Shown: positions 33,159 to 42,244 of the stretch, one piece after another
How positions within the stretch are numbered: the stretch's first letter is position 1
Layout of the letters: every line of letters starts with the position of its first letter
DNA from: Thermoflexus sp042408815
GTDB lineage: Bacteria; Chloroflexota; Anaerolineae; Thermoflexales; Thermoflexaceae
DNA: 60,944 nucleotides
Direction of reading: 5' to 3'
Assembly: GCF_042408815.1 (NCBI RefSeq)
Contig: NZ_JBHOQR010000029.1
Location: forward strand, 1 to 60,944
Program-made: the position numbers and the translations under genes
The notes under the pieces: model-generated
The model's database searches: none
What the model was told of the DNA's origin: nothing
Seen by the model: only the letters and a program-made list of their open reading frames with translations

Positions 33159-34796
33159 ATGGCGCCCAAGCAGCTGGTTTTCGGTGAGGAGGCCCGCCGC
33201 CGCCTGAAGCGCGGCATCGATATCCTGGCCAACGCTGTGGGGACCACGTTGGGGCCCAAGGGGCGGAATGTGGCGCTGGATAAGAAGTGGGGAGCCCCGA
33301 CCATCACCCATGACGGGGTGACGGTGGCCAAGGAGATCGAGCTGCCGGACCCCTATGAGAACATGGGGGTGCAGCTCCTCAAGGAGGCGGCGACCAAGAC
33401 CAATGATGTGGCCGGCGATGGGACGACCACGGCGACGGTCCTGGCCCATGTGATGGTGACGGAGGGCATGAAGAACGTGGCCGCGGGGGCCAATCCCATG
33501 CTCCTGAAGAAGGGCATTGAGATGGCCGTCAAGGCCGTGGTCGAGGAGATCAAACGGATGGCCAAGCCGGTCCAGAGCAAGGATGATATCGCCCACGTGG
33601 CGTCCATCTCCTCGGCGGATCCGGAGATCGGGAATCTCATCGCCGAGGTGATGGACAAGGTCGGCAAGGACGGCGTGATCACGGTGGAGGAGTCCAAGAC
33701 CGGCCTGCCCTTTGAGACCGAATATGTGGAGGGGATGCAGTTCGATCGGGGCTACATCTCGCCCTACTTTGTGACCAACCCCGAGACCATGGAGGCGGTG
33801 CTGGAGAACCCCTACATCCTGATCCACGACAAGAAGATCTCCGCCGCCGCGGATATCATTCCGGTGTTGGAGCGTGTGCTCCAGGAGGGCGAGACCCGTT
33901 CCCTGCTGGTCATCGCTGAGGATGTGGATGGTGAGGCCCTGGCGACCCTGGTGCTGAACAAGTTGCGGGGTATCATCAACGCCGTGGCGGTCAAGGCCCC
34001 CGGCTTTGGCGAGCGCCGCAAGGCGATGCTCCAGGATATCGCCATCCTCACCGGCGGGCAGGTGATCAGCGAGGAGCTGGGTCGCAAGCTGGAGAACGTT
34101 CGCATCTCCGATCTCGGCCGTGCCGATAAGGTGGTGGTGACCAAGGATGACACCACCATCATCGGCGGGCGGGGCGACCCGAAGGCCATCAAGGGCCGCA
34201 TCGAGCAGATCAAGGCCGAGATGGAGAAGACCACCAGCGATTACGATCGGGAGAAGCTCCAGGAGCGGCTGGCCAAGCTGGCCGGCGGGGTCGCCATCAT
34301 CCGGGTCGGCGCGGCCACCGAGGTCGAGCTCAAGGAGAAGAAGCACCGGGTGGAAGACGCCCTCTCGGCGACCCGTGCCGCAGTGGAGGAGGGCATCGTC
34401 CCCGGCGGTGGCGTGGCCCTGCTGAATGCCGCCAAGGCCCTGGACAACCTGAAGGCTGAGGGCGACGTCCAGACGGGCGTCAACATCGTCCGCCGCGCCC
34501 TCGAGGAGCCGCTCCGGCGGATCGCCGAGAACGCGGGCGAGGACGGCGCGGTGGTAGTGGAGATGGTGCGCCGCCTCCAGAAGGAGAAGAACAACCCGAA
34601 CGTCGGTTACAACGTGCTCACCGGTGAATATGTGGACATGGTGGAGGCGGGCATCATCGACCCGGCCAAGGTGACCCGGACCGCTCTGGAGAACGCCGCC
34701 AGCGTCGCGGCGATGATCCTCACCACCGAGGCCCTGGTCACCGAGGTGCCGGAGAAGAAGAAGGAGACCACGCCGACACCGCCCGAGGAGTTCTGA
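33159..34796 (+). CDS. groEL: Chaperonin GroEL
   Basis: The 545-aa protein begins MAPKQLVFGEEARRRLKRGIDILANAV and has the ATP-binding VGTTLGPKGRNV, GDGTTTATVLA, the apical domain segment FDRGYISPYF, and the family signature AAVEEGIVPGGGVALL. The C-terminus lacks the usual GGM tail and ends with a Pro/Thr/Glu run (KKKETTPTPPEEF). The site GGAGGTGATC precedes the ATG. Confidence 0.98.
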   Translation: MAPKQLVFGEEARRRLKRGIDILANAVGTTLGPKGRNVALDKKWGAPTITHDGVTVAKEIELPDPYENMGVQLLKEAATKTNDVAGDGTTTATVLAHVMVTEGMKNVAAGANPMLLKKGIEMAVKAVVEEIKRMAKPVQSKDDIAHVASISSADPEIGNLIAEVMDKVGKDGVITVEESKTGLPFETEYVEGMQFDRGYISPYFVTNPETMEAVLENPYILIHDKKISAAADIIPVLERVLQEGETRSLLVIAEDVDGEALATLVLNKLRGIINAVAVKAPGFGERRKAMLQDIAILTGGQVISEELGRKLENVRISDLGRADKVVVTKDDTTIIGGRGDPKAIKGRIEQIKAEMEKTTSDYDREKLQERLAKLAGGVAIIRVGAATEVELKEKKHRVEDALSATRAAVEEGIVPGGGVALLNAAKALDNLKAEGDVQTGVNIVRRALEEPLRRIAENAGEDGAVVVEMVRRLQKEKNNPNVGYNVLTGEYVDMVEAGIIDPAKVTRTALENAASVAAMILTTEALVTEVPEKKKETTPTPPEEF

Positions 34797-34816
34797 GCAG
34801 GTCGGAGGGAGGATCG

Positions 34817-34848
34817 CCGGGGCGGGTGAAAGGCCCGCCCCGGTTCCC
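34817..34848 (+). terminator. Terminator hairpin after groEL
   Basis: CCGGGGCGGG (34817-34826) and CCCGCCCCGG (34834-34843) form a perfect 10-bp stem with a 7-nt loop (TGAAAGG), followed by TTCCCT. It closes the groES-groEL transcript. Confidence 0.7.
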
Positions 34849-34975
34849 TCATCCGTATCGTATTCATCCATGGCTGATGGCATTTCCCGGTCTGGAAGGC
34901 TTGAAGGGCTTCAGAAACCATCGCCCTGGGGATCATTTTTGATTCCAGCAGGATTCGGCGGGGAGGTGATGGCTG

Positions 34976-35221
34976 ATGCCCGTCTATGAATACGAATGCC
35001 CGGTTTGCGGCATCCGCTTCGAGAAACAACAGCGCTTCACAGATCCCCCCCTGGAAACCTGTCCGGAGGGCCACCCGGGCATCCGTCGAGTGTTTTCCCC
35101 TGCAGGCATTATCTTCAAAGGCGATGGCTGGTATATCACGGAGAGCCGGAAATCCAGGAACTCCGGGGATAAGGGCAAGTCGGAGAGTGCATCCGGAACT
35201 TCGACGAGTGAGAGCGATTGA
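34976..35221 (+). CDS. FmdB-type zinc-ribbon protein
   Basis: The 81-aa protein starts MPVYEYECPVCGIRFEKQQ and continues with TCPEGHPGIRRVFSPAGIIFKGDGWYITE. This is the FmdB/CxxC regulatory family: the CxxC plus CxxGH ligands form a zinc ribbon, and the FKG-GWY block is conserved. The Ser/Lys-rich tail is disordered. It was first tied to formamidase gene control; in general its role is unknown. Confidence 0.85.
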   Translation: MPVYEYECPVCGIRFEKQQRFTDPPLETCPEGHPGIRRVFSPAGIIFKGDGWYITESRKSRNSGDKGKSESASGTSTSESD

Positions 35222-35256
35222 GGAAAAGCAGCCCACCGTTGGATCCTCCGGGATGG

Positions 35257-35304
35257 GAGGGGGCTGGCAGGTCATGGGTTTCCTGTCGGCCCCCTCTGCT
35301 TTTC
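35257..35304 (+). terminator. Terminator after the FmdB gene
   Basis: GAGGGGGC (35257-35264) pairs with GCCCCCTC (35289-35296) across a 24-nt loop, followed by TGCTTTTC. Downstream at 35395 a TATACT box precedes the lipoprotein gene, though no matching -35 is clear. Confidence 0.55.
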
Positions 35305-35433
35305 GGGGCTTAGGGATAGGCGGGGCACCTTGGTGCCCCTGGATCCTTCAACTTGGGATATCGAGCTCGGAAGAAGGGACCTTCAGGTTTATGCTATACT
35401 TTCGCTGGAGCTTACCCGGCGGAGCGGTTTTCG

Positions 35434-36561
35434 ATGACCCAGAGGATGCTTCGAGCGCTGTGGATCCTGCTCTGGCTGGTGACGGCCTGCGCCGCCCGGG
35501 CGACCCCGGCGGGATCCCAGCCTCCCACGCCGACCATGCCGCTACCTCTTGCGGTGGGCGAGAGGAATATCACGCCCACCCCGTCTCCGGCGCAGACGCC
35601 CACTTTGCCCTCTACTGACTCCATGGATGCCTTCCCCCCGGATGTGAATCCGTTAACCGGCCTGCGGGTGTCGGACCTAGCTGTGCTGCAACGGCGCCCC
35701 CTCGCGATCAAGATATCGAATTATCCCCCGGTGGTCCGTCCGCAATCGGGGGTGGATCGGGCGGATCTGGTCTTCGAGCATTACGCGGAGGGCGGGGTCA
35801 CCCGTTTCACTGCCATCTATCTGAGCCAGGATGCGGAGCCAGTGGGCCCCGTCCGCAGCGCCCGGCTGATCGATCTGGAGCTCCCCGCGATGTTCAAAGC
35901 GATCCTGGCCTATTCCGGTGCCAGCGCAGGGGTCAACGCGCGGATCCGTGCCTCGGACTTTGTGGAGCGGGCACTGAGCCCAGACTTCGGCGTGGGTGCG
36001 CCGATCTTCTGGCGCATCCTCCGAGAGGGGGTTGCGGTGGAGCATACTCTCTTCACCAGCACCCGGCGGCTCTGGGAGGAAGCGACCCGCCGGGGGCTCA
36101 ACACCCCGCAGGATCTGCGGGGGATGCGCTTTTCCGAACACCCTCCCGCCGGCGGCCAACCGGTTTCCATGTTCCTCATCCCTTATCGGGTGGAGCCAGT
36201 CACCTGGCGATATGATCGGGGTTCTGGACGATGGCAGCGCTGGACAGCAGGCCAGCCTCATATGGATGCGCTCACCGGCCGTCAGCTTTCCGCCGCCAAT
36301 GTGGTGGTGGTTTATGCCCACCACCAGACCACCGATATCCTGGAGGATCGGCTGGGGAATTATTCCATTGAGATTCAAATCTGGGGCAGTGGGCCGGTTC
36401 GGATCTTTCGGGATGGTCAAATGTATGAGGGGCAGTGGCAGCGCTTTCGACGGGAAGATATGCTCCGCTTCGTCGATGCGCAGGGACAGCCGATCCCGCT
36501 GAAGCCGGGCAACACTTGGTTCGAGGTGGTGCCCCTGAATATGCAGATTCAGATCCCGTAA
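35434..36561 (+). CDS. DUF3048 lipoprotein
   Basis: The 375-aa protein starts at ATG 35434 (GGAG 9 nt upstream) with a lipoprotein signal, MLRALWILLWLVTACA, whose Cys lies in a lipobox-like LVTAC. A Pro/Thr linker is followed by the DUF3048 core: NPLTGLRVSDLAVLQRRPLAIKISNYPPVVRPQSGVDRADLVFEHYAEGGVTRF and GPVRSARLIDLEL. A C-terminal lobe with the signature VVVVYAHHQTT follows. It is likely anchored to the outer face of the membrane; the biochemical role of DUF3048 (YerB-like) is unknown. Confidence 0.85.
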   Translation: MTQRMLRALWILLWLVTACAARATPAGSQPPTPTMPLPLAVGERNITPTPSPAQTPTLPSTDSMDAFPPDVNPLTGLRVSDLAVLQRRPLAIKISNYPPVVRPQSGVDRADLVFEHYAEGGVTRFTAIYLSQDAEPVGPVRSARLIDLELPAMFKAILAYSGASAGVNARIRASDFVERALSPDFGVGAPIFWRILREGVAVEHTLFTSTRRLWEEATRRGLNTPQDLRGMRFSEHPPAGGQPVSMFLIPYRVEPVTWRYDRGSGRWQRWTAGQPHMDALTGRQLSAANVVVVYAHHQTTDILEDRLGNYSIEIQIWGSGPVRIFRDGQMYEGQWQRFRREDMLRFVDAQGQPIPLKPGNTWFEVVPLNMQIQIP

Positions 36562-36960
36562 AGAGGCGAATGGATCCTTGGAGCTGGATGCGGGAGAGGC
36601 GCTGATCTGGATGGCGCTCCGGCGCCCGGCCAGGCGCTGGAAGGCAGGGGGAGCTCCTCGCCCGGAGGTCGCCTTTGTCTGGCTTTCCGGATCGGCGATA
36701 GATCCTCGATCCGATTCCATGGGCAGTGGTAGGTGCGATGCGGCCCGTTATGACATGCCGGAGTGGGCGACGCGGGATCTGGCGGGCATCGCCCGCATGC
36801 TGGGCCAGGCGACCTCCGAGCAGTTCCGGGTTGTTGATTGAGTTGTTCCAGCGAGATCGGCCCCGCGGACCCGGAGGATCGGGAGAGCGGGCAGCTTCTG
36901 GGGCGTATGGACGGATGGGGCCGGGGGAAAGCGCTTCGTAATTGGAGGAGGATCGAAGGG
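36562..36960 (+). other. Stretch with one doubtful small ORF
   Basis: An 87-codon frame (36578-36841, TTG start) lies here. Its product (MELDAGEALIWMALRRPARRW..., RDLAGIARMLGQATSEQFRVVD) is not a known family, but the codons look ordinary for this genome. No good ribosome site precedes it. It may be a remnant or a real small gene ahead of the YjbQ gene. Nothing else is seen. Confidence 0.3.
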
Positions 36961-37377
36961 ATGGTGGTCACCGAGCGCCTGACTGTGCGAACCTATGGGA
37001 ATAACCACGTGGTGGATCTGACGGAGCAGGTGGCGGAAGCAGTGACACGCTCCGGCCTGAAAGCAGGCATCGTGACCGTCTTCGTCCCAGGGTCCACCGC
37101 CGGGCTGACCACCATGGAGTTCGAGTCCGGAGCAGTGGAGGATCTGCAGCATTGGCTTGAGGAGGCGATCCCTGCCTCGCGAGAATATCGTCACAACCTT
37201 CGATGGGGGGATCAGAACGGGCATTCCCATCTCCGGGCTTCGTTGATCGGCCCCTCCCTCACGATCCCCTTTCAGGATCATCGACTTCTGCTCGGGACCT
37301 GGCAGCAGATCGTGTTGATCGATTTCGATATCCGTCCCCGTCGACGGGAGATCATTATTCAGATGATAGGAGAGTGA
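36961..37377 (+). CDS. YjbQ (UPF0047) family protein
   Basis: The 138-aa protein contains the UPF0047 signature: VTVFVPGSTAGLTTMEFESG, NLRWGDQNGHSHLRASLIGPSLTIPF and LGTWQQIVLIDFDIRPRRREIIIQMIG. The family forms trimers, and some members have weak thiamine-phosphate-synthase-like activity; the real role is not settled. AGGAGGATC before the ATG sets the start; codons upstream are not needed. nadE follows 6 nt later. Confidence 0.88.
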   Translation: MVVTERLTVRTYGNNHVVDLTEQVAEAVTRSGLKAGIVTVFVPGSTAGLTTMEFESGAVEDLQHWLEEAIPASREYRHNLRWGDQNGHSHLRASLIGPSLTIPFQDHRLLLGTWQQIVLIDFDIRPRRREIIIQMIGE

Positions 37378-37383
37378 ACGCGC

Positions 37384-38271
37384 ATGAGGGCCTGTAGGAT
37401 CATCGAACAGGATGGGATGATGGATCCGCAATGGATCCGGGAATGGGTGGATGCTCGAATGCGGATCGATCCGGATCTGGTGCGGAATGTGTTGGTTCGT
37501 TTCATCCGGGATGAGATCAGCAAATTCGGGATGAGGCGGGCGGTGATCGGCCTCTCAGGTGGAGTCGATTCTTCGCTCACATGCTTTCTGGCGGCGGAGG
37601 CCCTGGGCCCCGAGAACGTCCTGGCGGTTCGTATGCCCTATCGCACTTCCTCTCCGGATAGCCTGCTGCATGCCCATCTGGTCATCGAGCAGCTGGGGGT
37701 GCCCTCCGAGACAGTGGAAATCACGCCGATGGTGGAGCCGCTCTTCGAGCGGTTTCCGGACATGGATGCCCGGCGCCGGGGCAATGTCATGGCCCGCATG
37801 CGGATGATTGTCCTGTATGATCTCTCAGCGGCCTGGGGCGGGATGGTGGTGGGCACCAGCAACAAGACAGAGATCCTGCTGGGCTATTTCACGCTCTACG
37901 GGGATGGGGCTTACGCCCTGGCTCCTCTCGGCGATCTATACAAAAACCAGGTGCGCCAGCTGGCTCGTGCCGTCGGGGTGCCGGAGGAGATCATCCGTAA
38001 ACCGCCCACAGCCGATCTATGGTTGGGCCAAACGGACGAGGGGGAGCTGGGGGTGACCTACGATGAAGCGGATCGTATCCTCTACCTGCTGGTGGAGGAA
38101 CGGATGACTCTGGATCAGGTCATCGCCCTGGGCTTCGATGAGGAAACCGTCCGCCGCCTGTGGCGCATGGTCCGCGACACGCAGTTCAAGCGGCGGACGC
38201 CGCTCATCGCCAAGCTGACTTCACGAACAGTAGGGATTGATTTTCGATATCTGCGGGATTGGGGACATTGA
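37384..38271 (+). CDS. nadE: NH3-dependent NAD+ synthetase
   Basis: NadE amidates nicotinate adenine dinucleotide to NAD+. The 295-aa protein has the PP-loop ATP motif VIGLSGGVDSSLTC near 56-69, VVGTSNKTEILLGYFTLYGDGA with the ammonia and substrate contacts, and KPPTADLWLGQTDEGELGVTY. No glutaminase domain is attached, so free ammonia or a separate glutaminase is used. Its stop overlaps the rsmD start (TGATG). Confidence 0.95.
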   Translation: MRACRIIEQDGMMDPQWIREWVDARMRIDPDLVRNVLVRFIRDEISKFGMRRAVIGLSGGVDSSLTCFLAAEALGPENVLAVRMPYRTSSPDSLLHAHLVIEQLGVPSETVEITPMVEPLFERFPDMDARRRGNVMARMRMIVLYDLSAAWGGMVVGTSNKTEILLGYFTLYGDGAYALAPLGDLYKNQVRQLARAVGVPEEIIRKPPTADLWLGQTDEGELGVTYDEADRILYLLVEERMTLDQVIALGFDEETVRRLWRMVRDTQFKRRTPLIAKLTSRTVGIDFRYLRDWGH

Positions 38272-38825
38272 TGCGGGTGATCGCGGGTTCCGCAAAGGGG
38301 CGCCGATTGAAGAGTCTGCCGGGCTCGAGCACCCGTCCCATCGCGGATCGGGTGAAGACGGCCCTTTTCGATATCCTGGGGGCTTCCATCGTGGGGGCCC
38401 GTGTGCTGGATCTTTTCGCGGGCACTGGGAGCGTGGGCATTGAAGCCTTGAGCCGAGGGGCGGCCGAGGCGGTGTTTGTGGAGAAAGACCCGCGAGCGAT
38501 CCGTGTGCTTCGGGAGAACCTGCAGCAGACCGGCTTCGTTGATCGGGCCCGGGTGGTTCGGGCGGATGTGTTCGATTTCCTGGGCTCCGGACCCCTGGAG
38601 CCCTTTGATTTCATCTATGTGGCCCCGCCCCAGTATCGGGGATGGTGGCGTCTCACCCTCGAGCTCCTGGAGGCCCGGCCCGGGTGGCTGGCCGTCTCAG
38701 GGATCATCGTGGTTCAGATCCACCCCCGGGAATTCGAAGAAGTTTCGCTTCGCCATCTGGGTCAGGCAGACCGCCGGGATTATGGAAGCACCCTTCTCCT
38801 GTTTTACCAGCGCCGCTTAAAATAG
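38271..38825 (+). CDS. rsmD: RsmD-like 16S rRNA guanine-N2 methyltransferase
   Basis: The 184-aa protein starts MRVIAGSAKGRRLKSL and includes RPIADRVKTALFDIL and the SAM motif VLDLFAGTGSVGIEALSRGA. This is the RsmD pattern for m2G966 formation. The catalytic motif, normally DPPY, reads YVAPPQY here: the Asp is Ala and a residue is inserted before Tyr. This may be a lineage variant or reduced activity. The start is coupled to the nadE stop. Confidence 0.85.
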   Translation: MRVIAGSAKGRRLKSLPGSSTRPIADRVKTALFDILGASIVGARVLDLFAGTGSVGIEALSRGAAEAVFVEKDPRAIRVLRENLQQTGFVDRARVVRADVFDFLGSGPLEPFDFIYVAPPQYRGWWRLTLELLEARPGWLAVSGIIVVQIHPREFEEVSLRHLGQADRRDYGSTLLLFYQRRLK

Positions 38826-38916
38826 TTATAGTTAAGGGACTGCCCCCTTCGAAGAGAAGTCCGACAACAAATTGGGTCATCCCTCTGGTCCCCCCAGGTG
38901 GATCTGGTCAGAGCCT

Positions 38917-39582
38917 ATGATTGGGATCCGTTGCGGCAAGCTGGAGGATCTGCCTGCCCTCCGCGATTTCGCAGAGATGCACAGTCTGGGTCTGGAGCTT
39001 CAGGAATTCGCCCAGCCCGAGATCCTGGATGGTGAATGGCGGGGGTTGCTTCATCGCTATCGCCAGGCCCTGGCTGAGTTTTCCGGTCCCATTTCTCTGC
39101 ACGGCCCCTTTGTGGACCTGTTCAGCGGAAGTGTGGATCCGCGAATCGCGGCGGTGGCGATGGATCGCTATCGCCAGTCGCTGGAGATCGCTGCCGAGCT
39201 GGGGGCGTGGTTGGTAAACTTCCACCTGAATTACAATCCGCTGGTGGATGAGTCCTCCTATCGCCCACGGTGGCTGGAACGGCAGGTGGGCTTCTGGGCC
39301 ACGCTGGCCTTGGAGGCCCAAGCGATGGGCATCCGGATCGCGCTGGAGAACATGTGGGAGCCCGATCCTTTCCTTCAGGTCGAGGTCATCCAGAAGGTGA
39401 GCCATTTTCACGTAGGGGCGTGTCTGGATAACGGAGCGATCCCAATGGAACCGGTCCTCAGCCGGCTGGTCCGCTGCCTGAATCGCCCCATGCTGATCCT
39501 TGAGATGCCCAGTTTAGCAGAGATCCAGGAGAGTTTTCCCGTTCTGCAGCGCATCCTGCAACGCATGTCATGGCCGCAATGA
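38917..39582 (+). CDS. AP-endonuclease-2-like TIM-barrel protein (sugar isomerase fold)
   Basis: The 221-aa protein has motifs of the xylose-isomerase-like TIM barrel: ISLHGPFVDLFSGS, LVNFHLNYNP, IRIALENMWEPDP, FHVGACLDNG and MLILEMPS. Metal ligands would be His in LHGP and FHL, and Glu in ALENM and ILEMP. Substrate unknown. It overlaps the PIG-L deacetylase gene by an ATGA, so the two may act on one sugar or conjugate. Confidence 0.75.
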   Translation: MIGIRCGKLEDLPALRDFAEMHSLGLELQEFAQPEILDGEWRGLLHRYRQALAEFSGPISLHGPFVDLFSGSVDPRIAAVAMDRYRQSLEIAAELGAWLVNFHLNYNPLVDESSYRPRWLERQVGFWATLALEAQAMGIRIALENMWEPDPFLQVEVIQKVSHFHVGACLDNGAIPMEPVLSRLVRCLNRPMLILEMPSLAEIQESFPVLQRILQRMSWPQ

Positions 39583-40439
39583 CTCGGGGAACGCTGCTGG
39601 CGGCTTTTGCTCATCCCGATGATGAAGCCTTCGGTCCAGGGGGCACCTTGGCGCTGTATGCATCGCGGGGCTACACGGTTCATCTGATCTGCGCGACGCG
39701 GGGGGAGGCCGGCTCCCTGGCGCCCGGGATGGAATCGACAGCGGATCTGGGGACCATACGGGAGATGGAGCTGCGCTGCGCCGTGGAAGCGCTGGGGCTT
39801 CATGGCCTCCATCTCCTGGGGTATCGGGACTCGGGGATGCCCGGCTCTCCTGACCAGGATCATCCAGCGGCCTTCATCCGCGCTCCCTTTGAGGAAGTTG
39901 TCCGCCATCTGGTGGCGCTGATCCGGGAGCTTCGACCCGCTGTGGTGCTGACCTTCGATCCTTATGGGGGATACGGGCACCCGGATCACATCTACATGCA
40001 TCGAGCCGTGCGGGAGGCTTTCGAGCGAGCGGGTGATCCAGAAGCGTTCCCAGAACACCGGGCTCATGGCCTCCAACCCTATCGTCCTGCGCGCCTATAT
40101 TACACCACGCTCCCCATCGGGCAGCTCCGGCCGTTTCTGGTGATTCTGCGGATCCTGGGGGTGGATCTCCGCCGCCTCGGGCGCAATCGGGATATCGATC
40201 TGGAAGCGGCGATCCGGGCCGCGCCTCCGGTGACCACCCGGATCGATGTGCGGTCGGTGCTGGATCGGAAGGAACGAGCGGCGGCCTGCCATCGGAGCCA
40301 GGGGGGTGGCTGGGTGCGCCAGCTGCCCCTTCCGACGTTTGCCCGGCGCATCCTGTGGGGCGTGGAGACCTTCCATCGGGCGATCCCTCCCTTCCGCCTG
40401 GGGGAGCCGATGGAGAGGGATCTGTTTTCTCAAGGCTGA
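39570..40439 (+). CDS. PIG-L/LmbE-family N-deacetylase
   Basis: The 289-aa protein contains the zinc motif AFAHPDDEAFGPGGTL near residues 12-27, the second ligand GYGHPDHIYMHRAV near 130-143, and CATRGEAG. The family removes acetyl groups from amino sugars such as GlcNAc conjugates. The start may be the ATG at 39570 or, more likely by coupling, the ATG at 39579, which overlaps the upstream stop. Confidence 0.88.
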   Translation: MAAMTRGTLLAAFAHPDDEAFGPGGTLALYASRGYTVHLICATRGEAGSLAPGMESTADLGTIREMELRCAVEALGLHGLHLLGYRDSGMPGSPDQDHPAAFIRAPFEEVVRHLVALIRELRPAVVLTFDPYGGYGHPDHIYMHRAVREAFERAGDPEAFPEHRAHGLQPYRPARLYYTTLPIGQLRPFLVILRILGVDLRRLGRNRDIDLEAAIRAAPPVTTRIDVRSVLDRKERAAACHRSQGGGWVRQLPLPTFARRILWGVETFHRAIPPFRLGEPMERDLFSQG

Positions 40440-40591
40440 GCTTTGAGCGATAAAAGGGACATCGGATGGAGCCTTCGCCAAGATGACCGTTGGGGGAGGC
40501 GCCCGCCGCATCCCGTCTCATCCTCAGCGGGCTGCGGGGGGCATTCACGGCGTAACCCTGTGCCCATCCCTGATTTGAGGGAAATTTCCGG

Positions 40592-41299
40592 ATGGCTCGA
40601 ACATCCGATCAAGAGCATACTTCTCTCTGGGTGGTTTTCGACGGGCCTTCGCCGGATATTCATCTGCTTCAGATCCTGAGACGCCATGGCTTCCGTGTGG
40701 AAGCCGTGACGGTGGAATCGGCGTTCTCTGCCCTTCGGGCGCGAAGATCCCAGGGAGGAGGGAAAGGGCGGGTGCCCGCGGTGGTGATTATGGATCGCCT
40801 GAACGCTTCTCGAGGGATGGAGCTCTACCAGCAGCTTCAGCATCGGATGAGGGTCCCGATCCTCGTGATTGTGGATCGCGAATCCGCTCCTCTTTGGGAT
40901 CGTCGGGACGATGGCATCCTGGTGGCACCCTTCTCGGCTCGACGTTTGCTGCATCGGGTGCGGGCTTTGCTTATCCATAGTTTGGAAGAGGAGGAGGATA
41001 CGATTGTGGTCGGGCCGTTCCGGTTAAACACGGCTCGGCATGTTCTGCAACGAGGGGATTCTGTTTATTGCCTCACCCCCAAGCAGTGCCGTCTGCTGGC
41101 TATCCTGATGCGCCGGGCCGGCCATGTGGTCCCACGACGGGATCTCATCCGCTGGGTTTGGGGAGCGGAGATCCCTTCCCGCAGTCGCACTCTGGATGTT
41201 CATATCCGCTGGCTCCGCCGTATCCTCGAGGAGGATCCTACCCATCCTCGTTATCTGGAGACGGTTCGTCGGGTGGGTTACCGCTTCCGTGCTCCATAG
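40592..41299 (+). CDS. Orphan OmpR/PhoB-family regulator with degenerate receiver
   Basis: The 235-aa protein has an N-terminal receiver-like domain (LWVVFDGPSPDIHLLQILRRHGF, VVIMDRLN, ILVAPFSARRLLHRV) and a C-terminal OmpR-type winged helix (YCLTPKQCRLLAILMRRAGHVVPRRDLIRWVWG...SRTLDVHIRWLRRIL...YLETVRRVGYRF). In the receiver the usual acidic pair is reduced and the invariant Lys of KPF is Ala (APF), so phosphorylation control is doubtful. No histidine kinase is adjacent. Members of this family usually bind direct repeats of 11 bp. Confidence 0.85.
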   Translation: MARTSDQEHTSLWVVFDGPSPDIHLLQILRRHGFRVEAVTVESAFSALRARRSQGGGKGRVPAVVIMDRLNASRGMELYQQLQHRMRVPILVIVDRESAPLWDRRDDGILVAPFSARRLLHRVRALLIHSLEEEEDTIVVGPFRLNTARHVLQRGDSVYCLTPKQCRLLAILMRRAGHVVPRRDLIRWVWGAEIPSRSRTLDVHIRWLRRILEEDPTHPRYLETVRRVGYRFRAP

Positions 41300-41386
41300 A
41301 GCAGGGTGCGCTGTCGCCCTTTCCGGAGAGGTTGTTGGGGGCTGAGGCTGATCTTCCCGGATCGGCCATGGGGTGGGCGTCCAGGA

Positions 41387-42109
41387 TCACACCAGATGGT
41401 GCCCACCATCCACGATCAGGACTGTCCCCGTGACGTAATCCGCCTCGATCAGATAGCGCACGGCCTGCACGACCTCCTCGGCCATGCCGGGGCGACCCAT
41501 GGGCACGCGACGGATGAGACGGCCCCAGCGTTCCTCTTCCCAGTGAGCTGGCCTCAGGATTGGGCCTGGGATCACCGCGTTCACCCGAATGCGGGGAGCC
41601 AGGGCGAGGGCCAGAGCCCGGGTCAGGGCAACCAGGCCGGATTTGGAAACGGTGTGGGCCAGGTAATCCGGCCATGGTTTCATGGCAGAGCCGTCCGCAA
41701 TGTTGACGATCACGCCTTCTTCCATATGGCGCGCCGCAGCCTGGGCGCAGAACATCGGCGCCCGCAGGTTCAGGGCCAGGATATTGTCCCATTGTTCTGG
41801 CGTCAGCTCGTGCCACCGGGTCACTCGCATTACCGCTGCCGCGTTCACCAGCCCGTCCAGCCGCCCGAATCGGCGAGCCACGGCCTCAATCAGCGCGGGG
41901 ATCTGCGAGGGATCCCGCAGGTCTGCGGGAAAAGCTTCCGCGTCTACACCCATCTCCTGGATCCGGCGCACGGTCTCCACGGCTTCTTCAGCGGCGGTGT
42001 GGAAATGAACCGCCACATGAGCGCCCGCCCGGGCCAGGCCCAGCGCGATCGCCTGGCCCAGCCGTCGCCCTGCCCCTGTCACCAGCATGACCCGTCCCCG
42101 AATCTCCAT
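41387..42109 (-). CDS. Short-chain dehydrogenase/reductase with altered active site
   Basis: The 240-aa protein has the nucleotide motif VTGAGRRLGQAIALGLA (as in pteridine-reductase-like SDRs), LVNAAAVM (NAG-like), and VNIADGSA with the catalytic Ser region. The YxxxK motif reads HTVSK, with His in place of Tyr, and a Tyr four residues before it (DYLAHTVSK). It ends in GTVLIVDGGHHLV. NADPH use is suggested by the RR after the first glycine. Substrate unknown. Confidence 0.85.
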   Translation of the reverse strand: MEIRGRVMLVTGAGRRLGQAIALGLARAGAHVAVHFHTAAEEAVETVRRIQEMGVDAEAFPADLRDPSQIPALIEAVARRFGRLDGLVNAAAVMRVTRWHELTPEQWDNILALNLRAPMFCAQAAARHMEEGVIVNIADGSAMKPWPDYLAHTVSKSGLVALTRALALALAPRIRVNAVIPGPILRPAHWEEERWGRLIRRVPMGRPGMAEEVVQAVRYLIEADYVTGTVLIVDGGHHLV

Positions 42110-42244
42110 GTTCTGATCCCCTCCCTCACACCGCGCTGTCTGTTTGGGAACGCCTCATGGGGTTAGGCCTGAAGCGAGGATGGGGATGAACGATCTCCCG
42201 CTAGGCGGGAGGCTGGCCCGATCATCCAAGCCCCCAGATGGGGG

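Noticed and set aside
33081..34883. 600-codon open frame antisense to groEL
   Set aside because: Leu/His/Gly-rich shadow of GroEL codons; no ribosome site and no family motif.
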